Positions 27,199 to 37,608 of a DNA stretch of 64,000 nucleotides are shown in pieces. The stretch covers positions 744,001-808,000 of the forward strand of contig NZ_JAMBOY010000002.1 in assembly GCF_023715885.1 (NCBI RefSeq), read 5' to 3'. Position numbers and translations under genes: made by a program. How positions within the stretch are numbered: position 1 is the first letter of the stretch; every line of letters starts with the position of its first letter. Source of the stretch: Microbacterium hydrocarbonoxydans. Its GTDB lineage: Bacteria; Actinomycetota; Actinomycetes; Actinomycetales; Microbacteriaceae. The notes below the pieces were generated by a model. That model was not told where the DNA came from. It worked only from the letters and a program-made list of their open reading frames with translations, and searched no databases.

Positions 27199-28241
27199 CA
27201 GCCCTCCTGCCTGGTGAGCTCGTGGGCGCCGATGAACTCGGCGGTCTCGCGCACGACTTCGAGCGGCTCGACGGCCGCTCCCCCGCCGAAGCGCGACCAG
27301 TAGCGCGCGGTGGCCGTGACGAAGCCGGGGTCGAGGTAGTCGCGCGTCGCGGTCTGCGAGGCGAAGCACTCGAGCAGCTGCAGCTTCTCGCCGAGGTAGT
27401 CGTCGATCCGCACGAACCGCGTCGGACGGAAGTCGATGGTGGCGGACGGGCTCTGGTAGCACGCGACGGTGCCGACCTTGCGGGTCGCGACGAGAGTCGC
27501 CTCGCTGACGGCGCGGTGGTCCTGGTGGCGGTCGTGCTCGGAGTGCGTGTAGACGATGGTCGGCTGGATCTCGTTCACGACTTCCTCGATCAGACGCACG
27601 GTCGTCCCGCCGCCGGAGATCTCGGTGTCGATGAGGTCCTTGAGGAACAGGCGGGCGCCCAGCCGGTCGGCCGAGGCGAGCGACTCGTGCTGACGGCTGT
27701 CCGCGTCGCCTCCGCGCGAGCCGCGCGACAGCGTGAGGATCGTGACGGAGTCGCCGGCCCGGGAGTGCGCGGCGAGGATGCCGCCGACCCCGATCTCGAC
27801 GTCGTCGGGGTGCGCGCCGATCGCGAGCACGACCTGCTTCGCGCGGCTGGCTGTGCGCCGAGCGCGACCCTCCGCGGCGAGACGGGTGACGGCTTCGACG
27901 AGCCGTACGTTGTCGAGCGGCTTGGTGAGGAACTCGTCGGCCTGAGCGCGAAGCGCCGAGACGGCGTACTCCACCGAGACGTGGGCGGTCATCACGATGA
28001 CGGGCACGACGGGGTCGCGGCGACGGAGCTCTGCGACGAGTTCGAGGCCGTCGAGGCCCGGCATCTCGATGTCCGTGACGACCACGTCGGGTTCGAACTC
28101 GGAGATGCGCTCGACGGCGGCCAGCCCGTCGCCGGCGGTGAGCACGACGCAGCCCGCTCTGCGCTCGAGTACGGTCTTGACCAGCAGGGCGACGTCGGGG
28201 TCGTCGTCGACGACGAGGACGCGGGGTGCATCGTCAGACAT
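27198..28241 (-). CDS. Receiver domain fused to PIG-L family deacetylase
   Basis: One 347-residue protein joins a two-component receiver (residues about 6-125) to a PIG-L/LmbE zinc deacetylase (about 138-347). The receiver is intact: VLVVDDDPD, phosphoacceptor in VVVTDIEMPGLDG, VIVMTAH and FLTKPLD. The deacetylase has AIGAHPDDVEIGVGG and HSEHDRHQDHRAVSEA, the zinc and catalytic residues. PIG-L enzymes remove N-acetyl groups from GlcNAc-type substrates, for example MshB and BshB. The fusion suggests phosphorylation-controlled deacetylation. GGAGAG precedes the ATG at 28241, which heads a seven-gene coupled operon. The in-frame extension to 28391 is rejected because it enters the promoter region. 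Confidence 0.93.
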   Translation of the reverse strand: MSDDAPRVLVVDDDPDVALLVKTVLERRAGCVVLTAGDGLAAVERISEFEPDVVVTDIEMPGLDGLELVAELRRRDPVVPVIVMTAHVSVEYAVSALRAQADEFLTKPLDNVRLVEAVTRLAAEGRARRTASRAKQVVLAIGAHPDDVEIGVGGILAAHSRAGDSVTILTLSRGSRGGDADSRQHESLASADRLGARLFLKDLIDTEISGGGTTVRLIEEVVNEIQPTIVYTHSEHDRHQDHRAVSEATLVATRKVGTVACYQSPSATIDFRPTRFVRIDDYLGEKLQLLECFASQTATRDYLDPGFVTATARYWSRFGGGAAVEPLEVVRETAEFIGAHELTRQEG

Positions 28242-28340
28242 ATGCGGCTCTCCATGGGGATGTCCCCTGCCGGCGGGTACCGGCGATGCGCCACCGGAGG
28301 CCTTCTCCACCGGGAGCCCGAGGGGAAGTCGAGCGAGTAT

Positions 28341-28362
28341 CCCTAAATATTGGCATATAGGG
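28341..28362. promoter_or_regulatory. AT-rich imperfect palindrome upstream of the signalling/glycan operon
   Basis: CCCTAAAT and ATATAGGG, complementary at seven of eight positions, flank a six-base centre. The site sits about 100 bases before the operon start in otherwise GC-rich DNA. It may be an operator or part of the promoter. The rest of the 172-base gap shows only GC-rich small inverted repeats. Confidence 0.4.
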
Positions 28363-28413
28363 CATGCGGAAGCGTCATCGCACCGCGGCATTCCGCCTCA
28401 TCTGCGAGAGGGC

Positions 28414-28728
28414 TCAGGATGCGGCGCGCGCCGCGCGCTTCTCCTCCTGGTAGACCCGGATCGCCTCATAGCGCTCCGCGGATCTCGCACGCCGCTTGTC
28501 TGCCTCCTGCTCGCGATTCTTGGGAGGGGCGGGCGTCACGAGACCGTCGATCAGCTCCCTGGTCGCGCGAGCGATCTCTTCGACGGCACGGTCGAACACC
28601 TCTCGGTTCGCGCGGGAGGGCGCGTTCGACCCCGAGATCTTGCGGACGAACTGCAGCGCGGCGTCATGGCACTCGTCGTCGGTGGCGGCCGGTTCGAGAT
28701 TGTTCAGCGGAACGATGTTGCGGCACAT
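28414..28728 (-). CDS. DUF2277 family protein
   Basis: This 104-residue protein belongs to DUF2277. The diagnostic N-terminus MCRNIVPLNNLEPAATDDE is clear, followed by the family's FVRKISGSNAPSRANREVFD and a basic, arginine-rich C-terminus. Function is unknown. The start is supported by a TACCGT -10 element (28735-28740) exactly six bases before the ATG and by the family's typical MCRNI beginning. This implies a leaderless transcript separate from guaB. Confidence 0.92.
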   Translation of the reverse strand: MCRNIVPLNNLEPAATDDECHDAALQFVRKISGSNAPSRANREVFDRAVEEIARATRELIDGLVTPAPPKNREQEADKRRARSAERYEAIRVYQEEKRAARAAS

Positions 28729-28760
28729 ACCGGCACGGTACGCCGCGCCGCCGACATGCG

Positions 28761-28792
28761 GAAGGGGCGGATGCCGCAGCATCCGCCCCTTC
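28761..28792 (-). terminator. guaB terminator hairpin
   Basis: A perfect 14-base stem (GAAGGGGCGGATGC and its complement) with a four-base loop lies 15 bases after the guaB stop. It overlaps the region just upstream of the DUF2277 promoter. Confidence 0.7.
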
Positions 28793-28806
28793 GATGAGCC
28801 GCGCGC

Positions 28807-31894
<3,088 letters not shown>

Positions 31895-31903
31895 GAGCCG
31901 CAC

Positions 31904-32881
31904 ATGGATTGGGGCGGAATCCTCAACAACACCGCGGGCTGGCTGTTCAGCCCGACGACCATCGCCTACGCGCTGGCGGCGACCGGACTCGCCGTACACT
32001 TCGGCTACGCCGGCCTGCTGAACTTCGGCATGGCGGGCTTCATGGCCATCGGCGCCTACAGCTACGCGATCTCGATCCTGTCGTTCGGGCTGCCGTGGTG
32101 GCTCGGAATCATCATCGGGATGATCGGCGCGGCCGTCTTCGCCGTCATCCTCGGCATCCCGACGCTGCGACTGCGCGCCGACTACCTCGCGATAGTCACG
32201 ATCGCCGCGGCGGAGATCGTACGTCTCCTCTTCACGACGACCGTCTTCGACGAGTACACCAACTCGGCCGACGGACTCGGCGGCTACCACGCGGGCTTCC
32301 GCGCGGCGAACCCGTTCCCCGAAGGGACCTACGGCTTCGGCCCGTGGACGTACTCGGCCGACGATCTGTGGGTGCGCGTGTTCGGCCTCTTCCTGCTCGC
32401 GGTCGCGATCTTCATGGTCTGGGCTCTGATGCGCAGCCCGTGGGGACGCGTGCTCAAGGGAATCCGCGAGGACGAGGATGCCGTGCGATCGCTGGGCAAG
32501 AACGTGTTCAGCTACAAGATGCAGGCGCTCGTGATCGGCGGCATCTTCGGCGCGCTGGGCGGAGTCGTGTTCGCGCTTCCCAGCGCCGTGGTGCCCGCGA
32601 CCTACACCACCAGCCTCACCTTCTTCATCTGGACCATCCTGCTGCTCGGCGGTGCCGCCACCGTCTTCGGTCCGGTTCTGGGCGCTGTCATCTTCTGGGT
32701 GATCATGGCGTTCCTCGACGGCGTTCTGCCGGCACTCGCCGCCCAGGGAATCCTGCCGATCTCGTCGATCCAGGCGGGGACGCTCCGGTTCGTTCTCGTG
32801 GGCCTCGCCCTCATGCTGCTGGTGATCTTCCGCCCGCAGGGAATCCTCGGAAACAAGAGGGAGCTGACCTTTGTCAAGTAA
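31904..32881 (+). CDS. livM: Branched-chain amino acid ABC permease LivM
   Basis: The 325-residue inner-membrane protein is the second permease of the HAAT-type transporter. It shows the family motifs HFGYAGLLNFGMAGFMAIGAY, the coupling loop WGRVLKGIREDEDAVRSLGKN and the end FRPQGILGNKRELTFVK. TTAGGAG precedes the ATG nine bases after livH. Its last 11 bases overlap the start of livG in another frame. Confidence 0.95.
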   Translation: MDWGGILNNTAGWLFSPTTIAYALAATGLAVHFGYAGLLNFGMAGFMAIGAYSYAISILSFGLPWWLGIIIGMIGAAVFAVILGIPTLRLRADYLAIVTIAAAEIVRLLFTTTVFDEYTNSADGLGGYHAGFRAANPFPEGTYGFGPWTYSADDLWVRVFGLFLLAVAIFMVWALMRSPWGRVLKGIREDEDAVRSLGKNVFSYKMQALVIGGIFGALGGVVFALPSAVVPATYTTSLTFFIWTILLLGGAATVFGPVLGAVIFWVIMAFLDGVLPALAAQGILPISSIQAGTLRFVLVGLALMLLVIFRPQGILGNKRELTFVK

Positions 32882-33857
32882 CGCCTCCGACGACGTCTCC
32901 ACGGGAGCGGTCCGTCGCGCCAAGACCACAGGCCTCGCCACGGGTCCGGCCGCTCCCGGCGTGCCCAAGGTCGACCCCATCCTCGTCGCCGATCACGTGA
33001 CCCGGCGCTTCGGCGGTCTCACGGCTGTCGACGTCGAGCACCTCGAGATCCCGCGCGGCGCCATCACGGCCCTGATCGGCCCCAACGGCGCGGGCAAGAC
33101 CACGCTGTTCAATCTGCTGTGCGGCTTCGACAAGCCCAACGACGGCAGCTGGGCGTTCGACGGCCGAGACCTGAGCGGTGTGCCCTCGTTCAAGGTCGCT
33201 CGCATGGGACAGGTGCGCACGTTCCAGCTGACCAAGTCGCTGTCGCTGCTCACCGTGCTCGAGAACATGAAGCTCGGTGCCCCGCGCCAGCGCGGAGAGC
33301 GCTTCTGGTCGAGCCTGATCCCAGCCCTCTGGCGTCGCCAGGAGAGCGAGATCGAGGAGAAGGCGAAGGGGTTGCTCGCCCGTTTCAAGCTCGATGCCAA
33401 GCAGGAGGACTATGCGGCGTCGCTGTCGGGCGGTCAGCGCAAGCTGCTCGAGATGGCGCGCGCTCTGATGAACGACCCGACGCTGGTCATGCTCGATGAG
33501 CCCATGGCAGGCGTGAACCCCGCGCTCACCCAGTCGCTCCTCGACCACATCCTCGATCTGAAGGACCTCGGGATGACCGTGCTGTTCGTCGAGCACGACA
33601 TGCACATGGTGCGCCACATCGCCGACTGGGTCGTGGTGATGGCCGAAGGTCGCGTCGTCGCCGAGGGTCCGCCGGACGAGGTGATGCAGGACCAAGCGGT
33701 GATCGACGCCTACCTCGGTGCGCATCAGGACGTCGATCTCGGCGTCGTCACCGGCCGCGTCAGCGGAGAGCTGGGCGCGGAGGGCGAGACGCTCCTCGCC
33801 GAGATCCAGCAGGAAGAGGCGGTGTCCCTCGGGGATGCCGAGGAGGAGAAGCCGTGA
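32871..33857 (+). CDS. livG: Branched-chain amino acid ABC ATPase LivG
   Basis: This 328-residue ATPase drives the LivHM permease. It has Walker A GPNGAGKTTLF (about residue 68), signature SLSGGQRKLLEMARALM, Walker B TLVMLDEPMAGVNP and the H-loop FVEHDMHMV. About 40 residues precede the ABC core and about 50 acidic residues (QQEEAVSLGDAEEEKP) follow it, both longer than usual. The start is a rare TTG at 32871, supported by AGGGAG seven bases before it and by the lack of any ATG or GTG before the conserved region that keeps coupling to livM. Confidence 0.93.
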   Translation: MSSNASDDVSTGAVRRAKTTGLATGPAAPGVPKVDPILVADHVTRRFGGLTAVDVEHLEIPRGAITALIGPNGAGKTTLFNLLCGFDKPNDGSWAFDGRDLSGVPSFKVARMGQVRTFQLTKSLSLLTVLENMKLGAPRQRGERFWSSLIPALWRRQESEIEEKAKGLLARFKLDAKQEDYAASLSGGQRKLLEMARALMNDPTLVMLDEPMAGVNPALTQSLLDHILDLKDLGMTVLFVEHDMHMVRHIADWVVVMAEGRVVAEGPPDEVMQDQAVIDAYLGAHQDVDLGVVTGRVSGELGAEGETLLAEIQQEEAVSLGDAEEEKP

Positions 33858-34624
33858 GCACCACCGCCAGCGTTCCCGTCGATGAAGCGGCGAAGACCGA
33901 GCGCGTCGTCGTCGAGGTCTCGAACCTCACCGCGGGATACCTTCCCGGCATCAACATCATCAACAACGCCAATCTCGTCGCGCGCAAGGGCGAGCTGATC
34001 GGCATCATCGGACCGAACGGCGCCGGGAAGTCGACCCTCCTGAAGGCGATCTTCGGCATGGTCAACGTCCGAGACGGCGACATCACGGTCAACGGCGAGA
34101 GCATCGTCGGACTGAAGTCCGACAAACTCGTCGCTCGCGGCGTCGGTTTCGTCCCGCAGACGAACAACGTCTTCCCCTCGCTCACCATCGAGGAGAACCT
34201 TCAGATGGGGCTCTACCAGAACCCCAAGGCGTTCTCGGAGCGACTTGACTTCGTCACCGGGATCTTCGCCGAGCTGGGAAAGCGGCTCAAGCAGCGCGCC
34301 GGCTCGCTGTCGGGCGGCGAGCGGCAGATGGTGGCGATGGGGCGCGCCCTGATGATGGATCCTGCGGTGCTGCTGCTGGATGAGCCCTCCGCCGGTCTGA
34401 GTCCCGTGCGTCAGGATGACGCGTTCATCCGCGTCTCCGACATCAACAAGGCGGGTGTCACGACGATCATGGTCGAGCAGAACGCTCGCCGCTGCCTCCA
34501 GATCTGCGACCGCGGCTACGTGCTCGACCAGGGCCACGATGCGCACACGGGCACCGGGCGCGAGTTGCTCTCCGATCCCAAGGTCATCGGTCTGTACCTG
34601 GGCACCCTCGGACAGGACGCCTGA
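33854..34624 (+). CDS. livF: Branched-chain amino acid ABC ATPase LivF
   Basis: LivF (256 residues) is the second ATPase of the transporter. Motifs are Walker A GPNGAGKSTLLKAI, signature SLSGGERQMVAMGRALM, Walker B AVLLLDEPSAGLSP and H-loop MVEQNARR. The GTG start overlaps the livG stop by four bases (GTGA). A strong bidirectional hairpin follows 14 bases after the stop. Confidence 0.95.
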   Translation: MSTTASVPVDEAAKTERVVVEVSNLTAGYLPGINIINNANLVARKGELIGIIGPNGAGKSTLLKAIFGMVNVRDGDITVNGESIVGLKSDKLVARGVGFVPQTNNVFPSLTIEENLQMGLYQNPKAFSERLDFVTGIFAELGKRLKQRAGSLSGGERQMVAMGRALMMDPAVLLLDEPSAGLSPVRQDDAFIRVSDINKAGVTTIMVEQNARRCLQICDRGYVLDQGHDAHTGTGRELLSDPKVIGLYLGTLGQDA

Positions 34625-34637
34625 CACCTATCGCCTC

Positions 34638-34690
34638 ACACGAAAAGATCCCGGCCCCGAGAGATTCTCGGGGCCGGGATCTTTTCGTGT
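34638..34690. terminator. Bidirectional terminator between livF and the binding protein gene
   Basis: The two 25-base arms are perfectly complementary (34638-34662 and 34666-34690) around a three-base loop. The outer part reads AAAAG on one side and CTTTT on the other, so both transcripts end with a T run. It is the best intrinsic terminator in the window. Confidence 0.9.
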
Positions 34691-34698
34691 CGCGCGTG

Positions 34699-35961
34699 TC
34701 AGTCGAGACGCGTGTGCGTGTTGTCCGCGCCGTACTGGAACACGCCGATGGTCGCCTCGGTCGGGTCTCCGGCCTCGTCGAAGGCGATTCCGCCGGAGTA
34801 TCCGTCGTAATCGATCGCCTTGCCGTCGAGGATGAGGTCGGCGCAGTCCGCGAACGACTCGCACTTCTCACCGTCGCCTGTGCCGCCCGATACCTCTTGC
34901 AGCTTGCCGGCGATGTCGGCCGGTTCGCTCGAGTTGGCCGCGAGGGAGGCGAGCGCAAGCAGCACCGTGGCGTCGTAGGACTCTGCCGCGTAGTTGAAGT
35001 CGACCAGTTCGCTGCCGTCGCCCTGGCTCAGCCACTGCTCCTTCAGACGATCCTGGAAGTCGTCTGCGAGCACCGGGCCGGGCTGCGTGCCCTTGGACCC
35101 CTCGATCGAGACCGGCATGTCGGCGCCCCACTGCGACGTGTTGCCGTCGACGAAATAGAACTTCGAGCCGTCGAAGCCGCTGTTCACGAACGAGGGGACG
35201 ATGGTCGACGTCTCCTCGAAGCCGATCACCGCGATCGCGTCGGGGTTCTGGGCCATGATCGACGAGACCTGCGCACTGAAGTTCGTGTCACCGGCGTTGT
35301 AGGGCTCGCTGGCCACCACTTCACCACCCGAACCCGTGAACGTCTCGTTGACGACGCCCTCGAGGCCGGTGCCGTACGCGTCGTTGAGATAGATGATGCC
35401 CAACGTGGCGTTGCCGTCTTCGGCGATGAGGTTGCCGAGGACCTCGCCCTGGAGCAGGTCGCTGGGCGCGGTACGCCAATAGAGGTTGTCATCGTCCCAT
35501 GTGGTGAAGTCGGGAGAGGTGTTCGCGGGAGAGAACGTGATGACTCCCGCGCTCACGGCCTGGTCGAGGAACAGCTTCGTCACCCCGGAGGACGCAGCGC
35601 CGATGAGAGCCTGCACATCGCCGCCCAGCAGGCGGGGAACGGTGGTCTCATAGGCCTTGTTGTCCGGGTCGCCCGAGTCGCCGTACTCGACCTCGACGGT
35701 GATGCCCTTGGCCGCCTCGTTGATCTCGGCCGTCGCGAGTCCGACACCCGCCTCCTCGGGCGGGCCGAGGTAGCTCAGCGCTCCGGTCTGCGGGAGGACC
35801 GTGCCGATGTTGAGGGTGAGATCCTCACGGTCTACCGGCGGGGCGGACGACTCGCTGGGGGTCGTGCCCCCCGAGCATCCGGCCAGGATGAGTGCGCTCG
35901 CGCCGACTGCGGCGATCGAGCCGTAGACCTTCCGCGCGCGCGAGCTAGAGAAGACGCTCAT
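34699..35961 (-). CDS. livK: Branched-chain amino acid ABC substrate-binding lipoprotein
   Basis: The 420-residue product is a periplasmic-binding-protein type 1 (Leu/Ile/Val receptor) lipoprotein. It has a basic start, a hydrophobic stretch and the lipobox LILAGC at about residue 30. The mature part begins LTLNIGTVLPQTGALSYLG and contains the family's AYGTGLEGVVNETF and QNPDAIAVIGF. The ATG at 35961 has AAGGAG four to five bases upstream; the extension to 36021 enters the promoter. It is convergent with livHMGF and separately promoted, which would allow the binding protein to be made in excess. Confidence 0.94.
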   Translation of the reverse strand: MSVFSSSRARKVYGSIAAVGASALILAGCSGGTTPSESSAPPVDREDLTLNIGTVLPQTGALSYLGPPEEAGVGLATAEINEAAKGITVEVEYGDSGDPDNKAYETTVPRLLGGDVQALIGAASSGVTKLFLDQAVSAGVITFSPANTSPDFTTWDDDNLYWRTAPSDLLQGEVLGNLIAEDGNATLGIIYLNDAYGTGLEGVVNETFTGSGGEVVASEPYNAGDTNFSAQVSSIMAQNPDAIAVIGFEETSTIVPSFVNSGFDGSKFYFVDGNTSQWGADMPVSIEGSKGTQPGPVLADDFQDRLKEQWLSQGDGSELVDFNYAAESYDATVLLALASLAANSSEPADIAGKLQEVSGGTGDGEKCESFADCADLILDGKAIDYDGYSGGIAFDEAGDPTEATIGVFQYGADNTHTRLD

Positions 35962-36058
35962 ACTGCTCCTTGTTGTTTCTGTTGGTCCGGCACGACTCGG
36001 GCGCTTACCGGTTCCCCCCAAAGTAGCCTCGACATGAGCACGTGAATGTTGCGATGTG

Positions 36059-37012
36059 TTAACGGTGTGAAACAGTCCGATCTCGGGTGGATAACGGCCC
36101 TCGAGAACGCCGGTACGCCAGCACCAAATCGGCGATGAACACCCCGATCGCCACCCAGACGATGACGAAGCCGGCCCATCGCTCCGGTGGCATCGGCTCC
36201 CGGAGGACGAGCACTCCGATGAGGAACTGCATGATCGGTGCGATGAACTGCAGCATGCCGACCACAGCGAGGTTCACCCGGCGGGTGCCCGCGGCGAAGA
36301 GCAGCAGGGGAACGGCGGTCACCACCCCCGCCAGGCCGAGGAGCAGCGCGTGGGGCCAGCCATGGGCGCCCAGCGTGATGCCGGGCGGAGTCACAGCCAC
36401 GATGATCAGCTGCACCGCCGCGATGGGCACCAACCAGAATGACTCCAGTGTCAGCCCGCTCACGGCGTCGACCGCCGGACCGATCTGCTTCTTGATCAAC
36501 CCGTAGATGCCGAACGAGGCGGCCAGCGTCAAAGCGATCCAGGGGAATGCACGGTATGCGACCACGATGACCACGACCGCCAGCGTCGCGATGCCGACGG
36601 CTGCCCATTGCAGAGGGCGTATGCGCTCCTTCAGCACGACGACGCCCAAGATGATCGTCGCGATCGGATTGATGAAGTAGCCCAGGCTGGTCTCCACGAC
36701 GTGGCCCGACAGTGTGCCGATCAGGAACACCTGCCAGTTGACGTAGATGAGCAATCCCGCCAGGGCGGTCCATCCGAGGAGTCGGGGCTGGCGCACGATG
36801 GCGAAGAGCGTCGTCCAGCCGCGGGTCACGGTGAGCAGCAGCGAACAGAAGACCAGGGACAGCACGACGCGCCACGCCACGACCTCCCAGGGGCCGGTGG
36901 GAGCCAACAGCACGAAGTACAGCGGGAGGAACCCCCACAGCAGGTACGCGCCGCCTGCGTACGCGACCCCCGCGGTCTGTGCGGAAGGGTGTGCGGCGGT
37001 CGTCGAGGTCAC
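36059..37012 (-). CDS. rarD: RarD-type EamA family transporter
   Basis: This is a 317-residue, ten-helix member of the drug/metabolite transporter superfamily with the RarD signature AYLLWGFLPLYFVLL at the N-terminus, NWQVFLIGTLSGHVVETSLGYFINP in the middle and LQFIAPIMQFLIGVLVLREP near the end. The substrate is unknown; the family was named from a chloramphenicol phenotype. The GTG start has no ribosome binding site. A TAGGGT -10 element (37019-37024) lies exactly six bases before it, so the mRNA is probably leaderless. Confidence 0.93.
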   Translation of the reverse strand: MTSTTAAHPSAQTAGVAYAGGAYLLWGFLPLYFVLLAPTGPWEVVAWRVVLSLVFCSLLLTVTRGWTTLFAIVRQPRLLGWTALAGLLIYVNWQVFLIGTLSGHVVETSLGYFINPIATIILGVVVLKERIRPLQWAAVGIATLAVVVIVVAYRAFPWIALTLAASFGIYGLIKKQIGPAVDAVSGLTLESFWLVPIAAVQLIIVAVTPPGITLGAHGWPHALLLGLAGVVTAVPLLLFAAGTRRVNLAVVGMLQFIAPIMQFLIGVLVLREPMPPERWAGFVIVWVAIGVFIADLVLAYRRSRGPLSTRDRTVSHR

Positions 37013-37106
37013 CGCACAACCCTAGTCCCGGCCGAGCGGGCCACCTGCTCGTCACTCGGCCGCCTCACGAGAATGGCAGGATTCGAATGCGCGATGGCCG
37101 GATGCA

Positions 37107-37140
37107 GAAAGGGTCCGGATGCATGCATCCGGACCCTTTC
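37107..37140. terminator. 34-base perfect palindrome, groES terminator
   Basis: A perfectly self-complementary run of 34 bases begins GAAAGGGTCC and centres on TGCATGCA. It lies 14 bases beyond the groES stop and upstream of rarD, both on the minus strand, and should form the groES terminator. Confidence 0.75.
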
Positions 37141-37153
37141 GAGAGACGCTGTC

Positions 37154-37450
37154 TCAGCGGACGACGACCGCCAGGACGTCGCGAGCCGACAGGACGAGGA
37201 ACTCGTCTGCGCCGAACTTCACCTCGGTGCCGCCGTACTTGCTGTAGAGCACGCGGTCGCCGACGGCGACGTCGAGCGGAACGCGGTTGCCGTTGTCGTC
37301 GATGCGACCGGGGCCGACCGCCACGACCTCGCCCTCCTGGGGCTTCTCCTTGGCGGTGTCGGGGATGACCAGGCCACTCGCGGTGGTCTGCTCGGCCTCG
37401 ACCTGCTTGATGACGATGCGGTCCTCGAGCGGCTTGATGGAAACCGACAC
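37154..37450 (-). CDS. groES: Co-chaperonin GroES
   Basis: GroES (98 residues) caps the GroEL folding chamber. Typical features are the N-terminal [19 protein letters not shown], the mobile loop around [19 protein letters not shown], and the end [15 protein letters not shown]. No groEL gene follows; the next gene downstream is rarD after a strong terminator, so the chaperonin must be encoded elsewhere. Two CIRCE elements surround the promoter upstream, indicating HrcA repression and heat induction. Confidence 0.97.
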   Translation of the reverse strand: MSVSIKPLEDRIVIKQVEAEQTTASGLVIPDTAKEKPQEGEVVAVGPGRIDDNGNRVPLDVAVGDRVLYSKYGGTEVKFGADEFLVLSARDVLAVVVR

Positions 37451-37490
37451 GGTCTACCTCTTCTTTCTTGACGCTGACACGAAAGACTTG

Positions 37491-37517
37491 TTCGCACTCT
37501 CAACCCGAGAGTGCTAA
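37491..37517. promoter_or_regulatory. CIRCE operator (HrcA site), proximal
   Basis: TTCGCACTC, nine bases, then GAGTGCTAA: eight of nine positions of the standard CIRCE element match as complements. It lies 40-67 bases before groES, immediately after the -10 element, covering the transcription start. Confidence 0.9.
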
Positions 37518-37522
37518 CTGCA

Positions 37523-37552
37523 AGTGTAGGCGGTCGGCTGGCACTCATGCAA
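37523..37552 (-). promoter_or_regulatory. groES promoter between two CIRCE elements
   Basis: On the minus strand TTGCAT (37547-37552), an 18-base spacer and TACACT (37523-37528) form a good promoter. The -35 is inside the distal CIRCE and the start point falls in the proximal one. Confidence 0.6.
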
Positions 37553-37564
37553 TGCGAGTGCCAA
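37538..37564. promoter_or_regulatory. CIRCE-like operator, distal
   Basis: CTGGCACTC, nine bases, then GAGTGCCAA: eight of nine positions are complementary and the GCACTC-N9-GAGTGC core is exact. It differs from consensus only in the outer bases. Confidence 0.75.
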
Positions 37565-37608
37565 CGGAGGCGCACTGCTCCTCGAGATCCGCCGCCTAAG
37601 CTGAGGGC

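Noticed and set aside
21753..28241. Mycothiol or bacillithiol biosynthesis locus because of the PIG-L protein and a glycosyltransferase
   Set aside because: The glycosyltransferase is a membrane processive GT2, not an MshA-type GT4, and there is no MshC-like cysteine ligase; the ATP-grasp protein is of a different family.
34638..34690. Long inverted repeat considered as an insertion sequence or att site
   Set aside because: It has a three-base loop, T runs on both sides and sits between two convergent genes, so a bidirectional terminator explains it.
36996..37140. GCATGC centre of the groES terminator as part of the GCATG repeat family near the DUF559 gene
   Set aside because: The 34-base palindrome is fully explained as a terminator; the shared word is short and may be coincidence.
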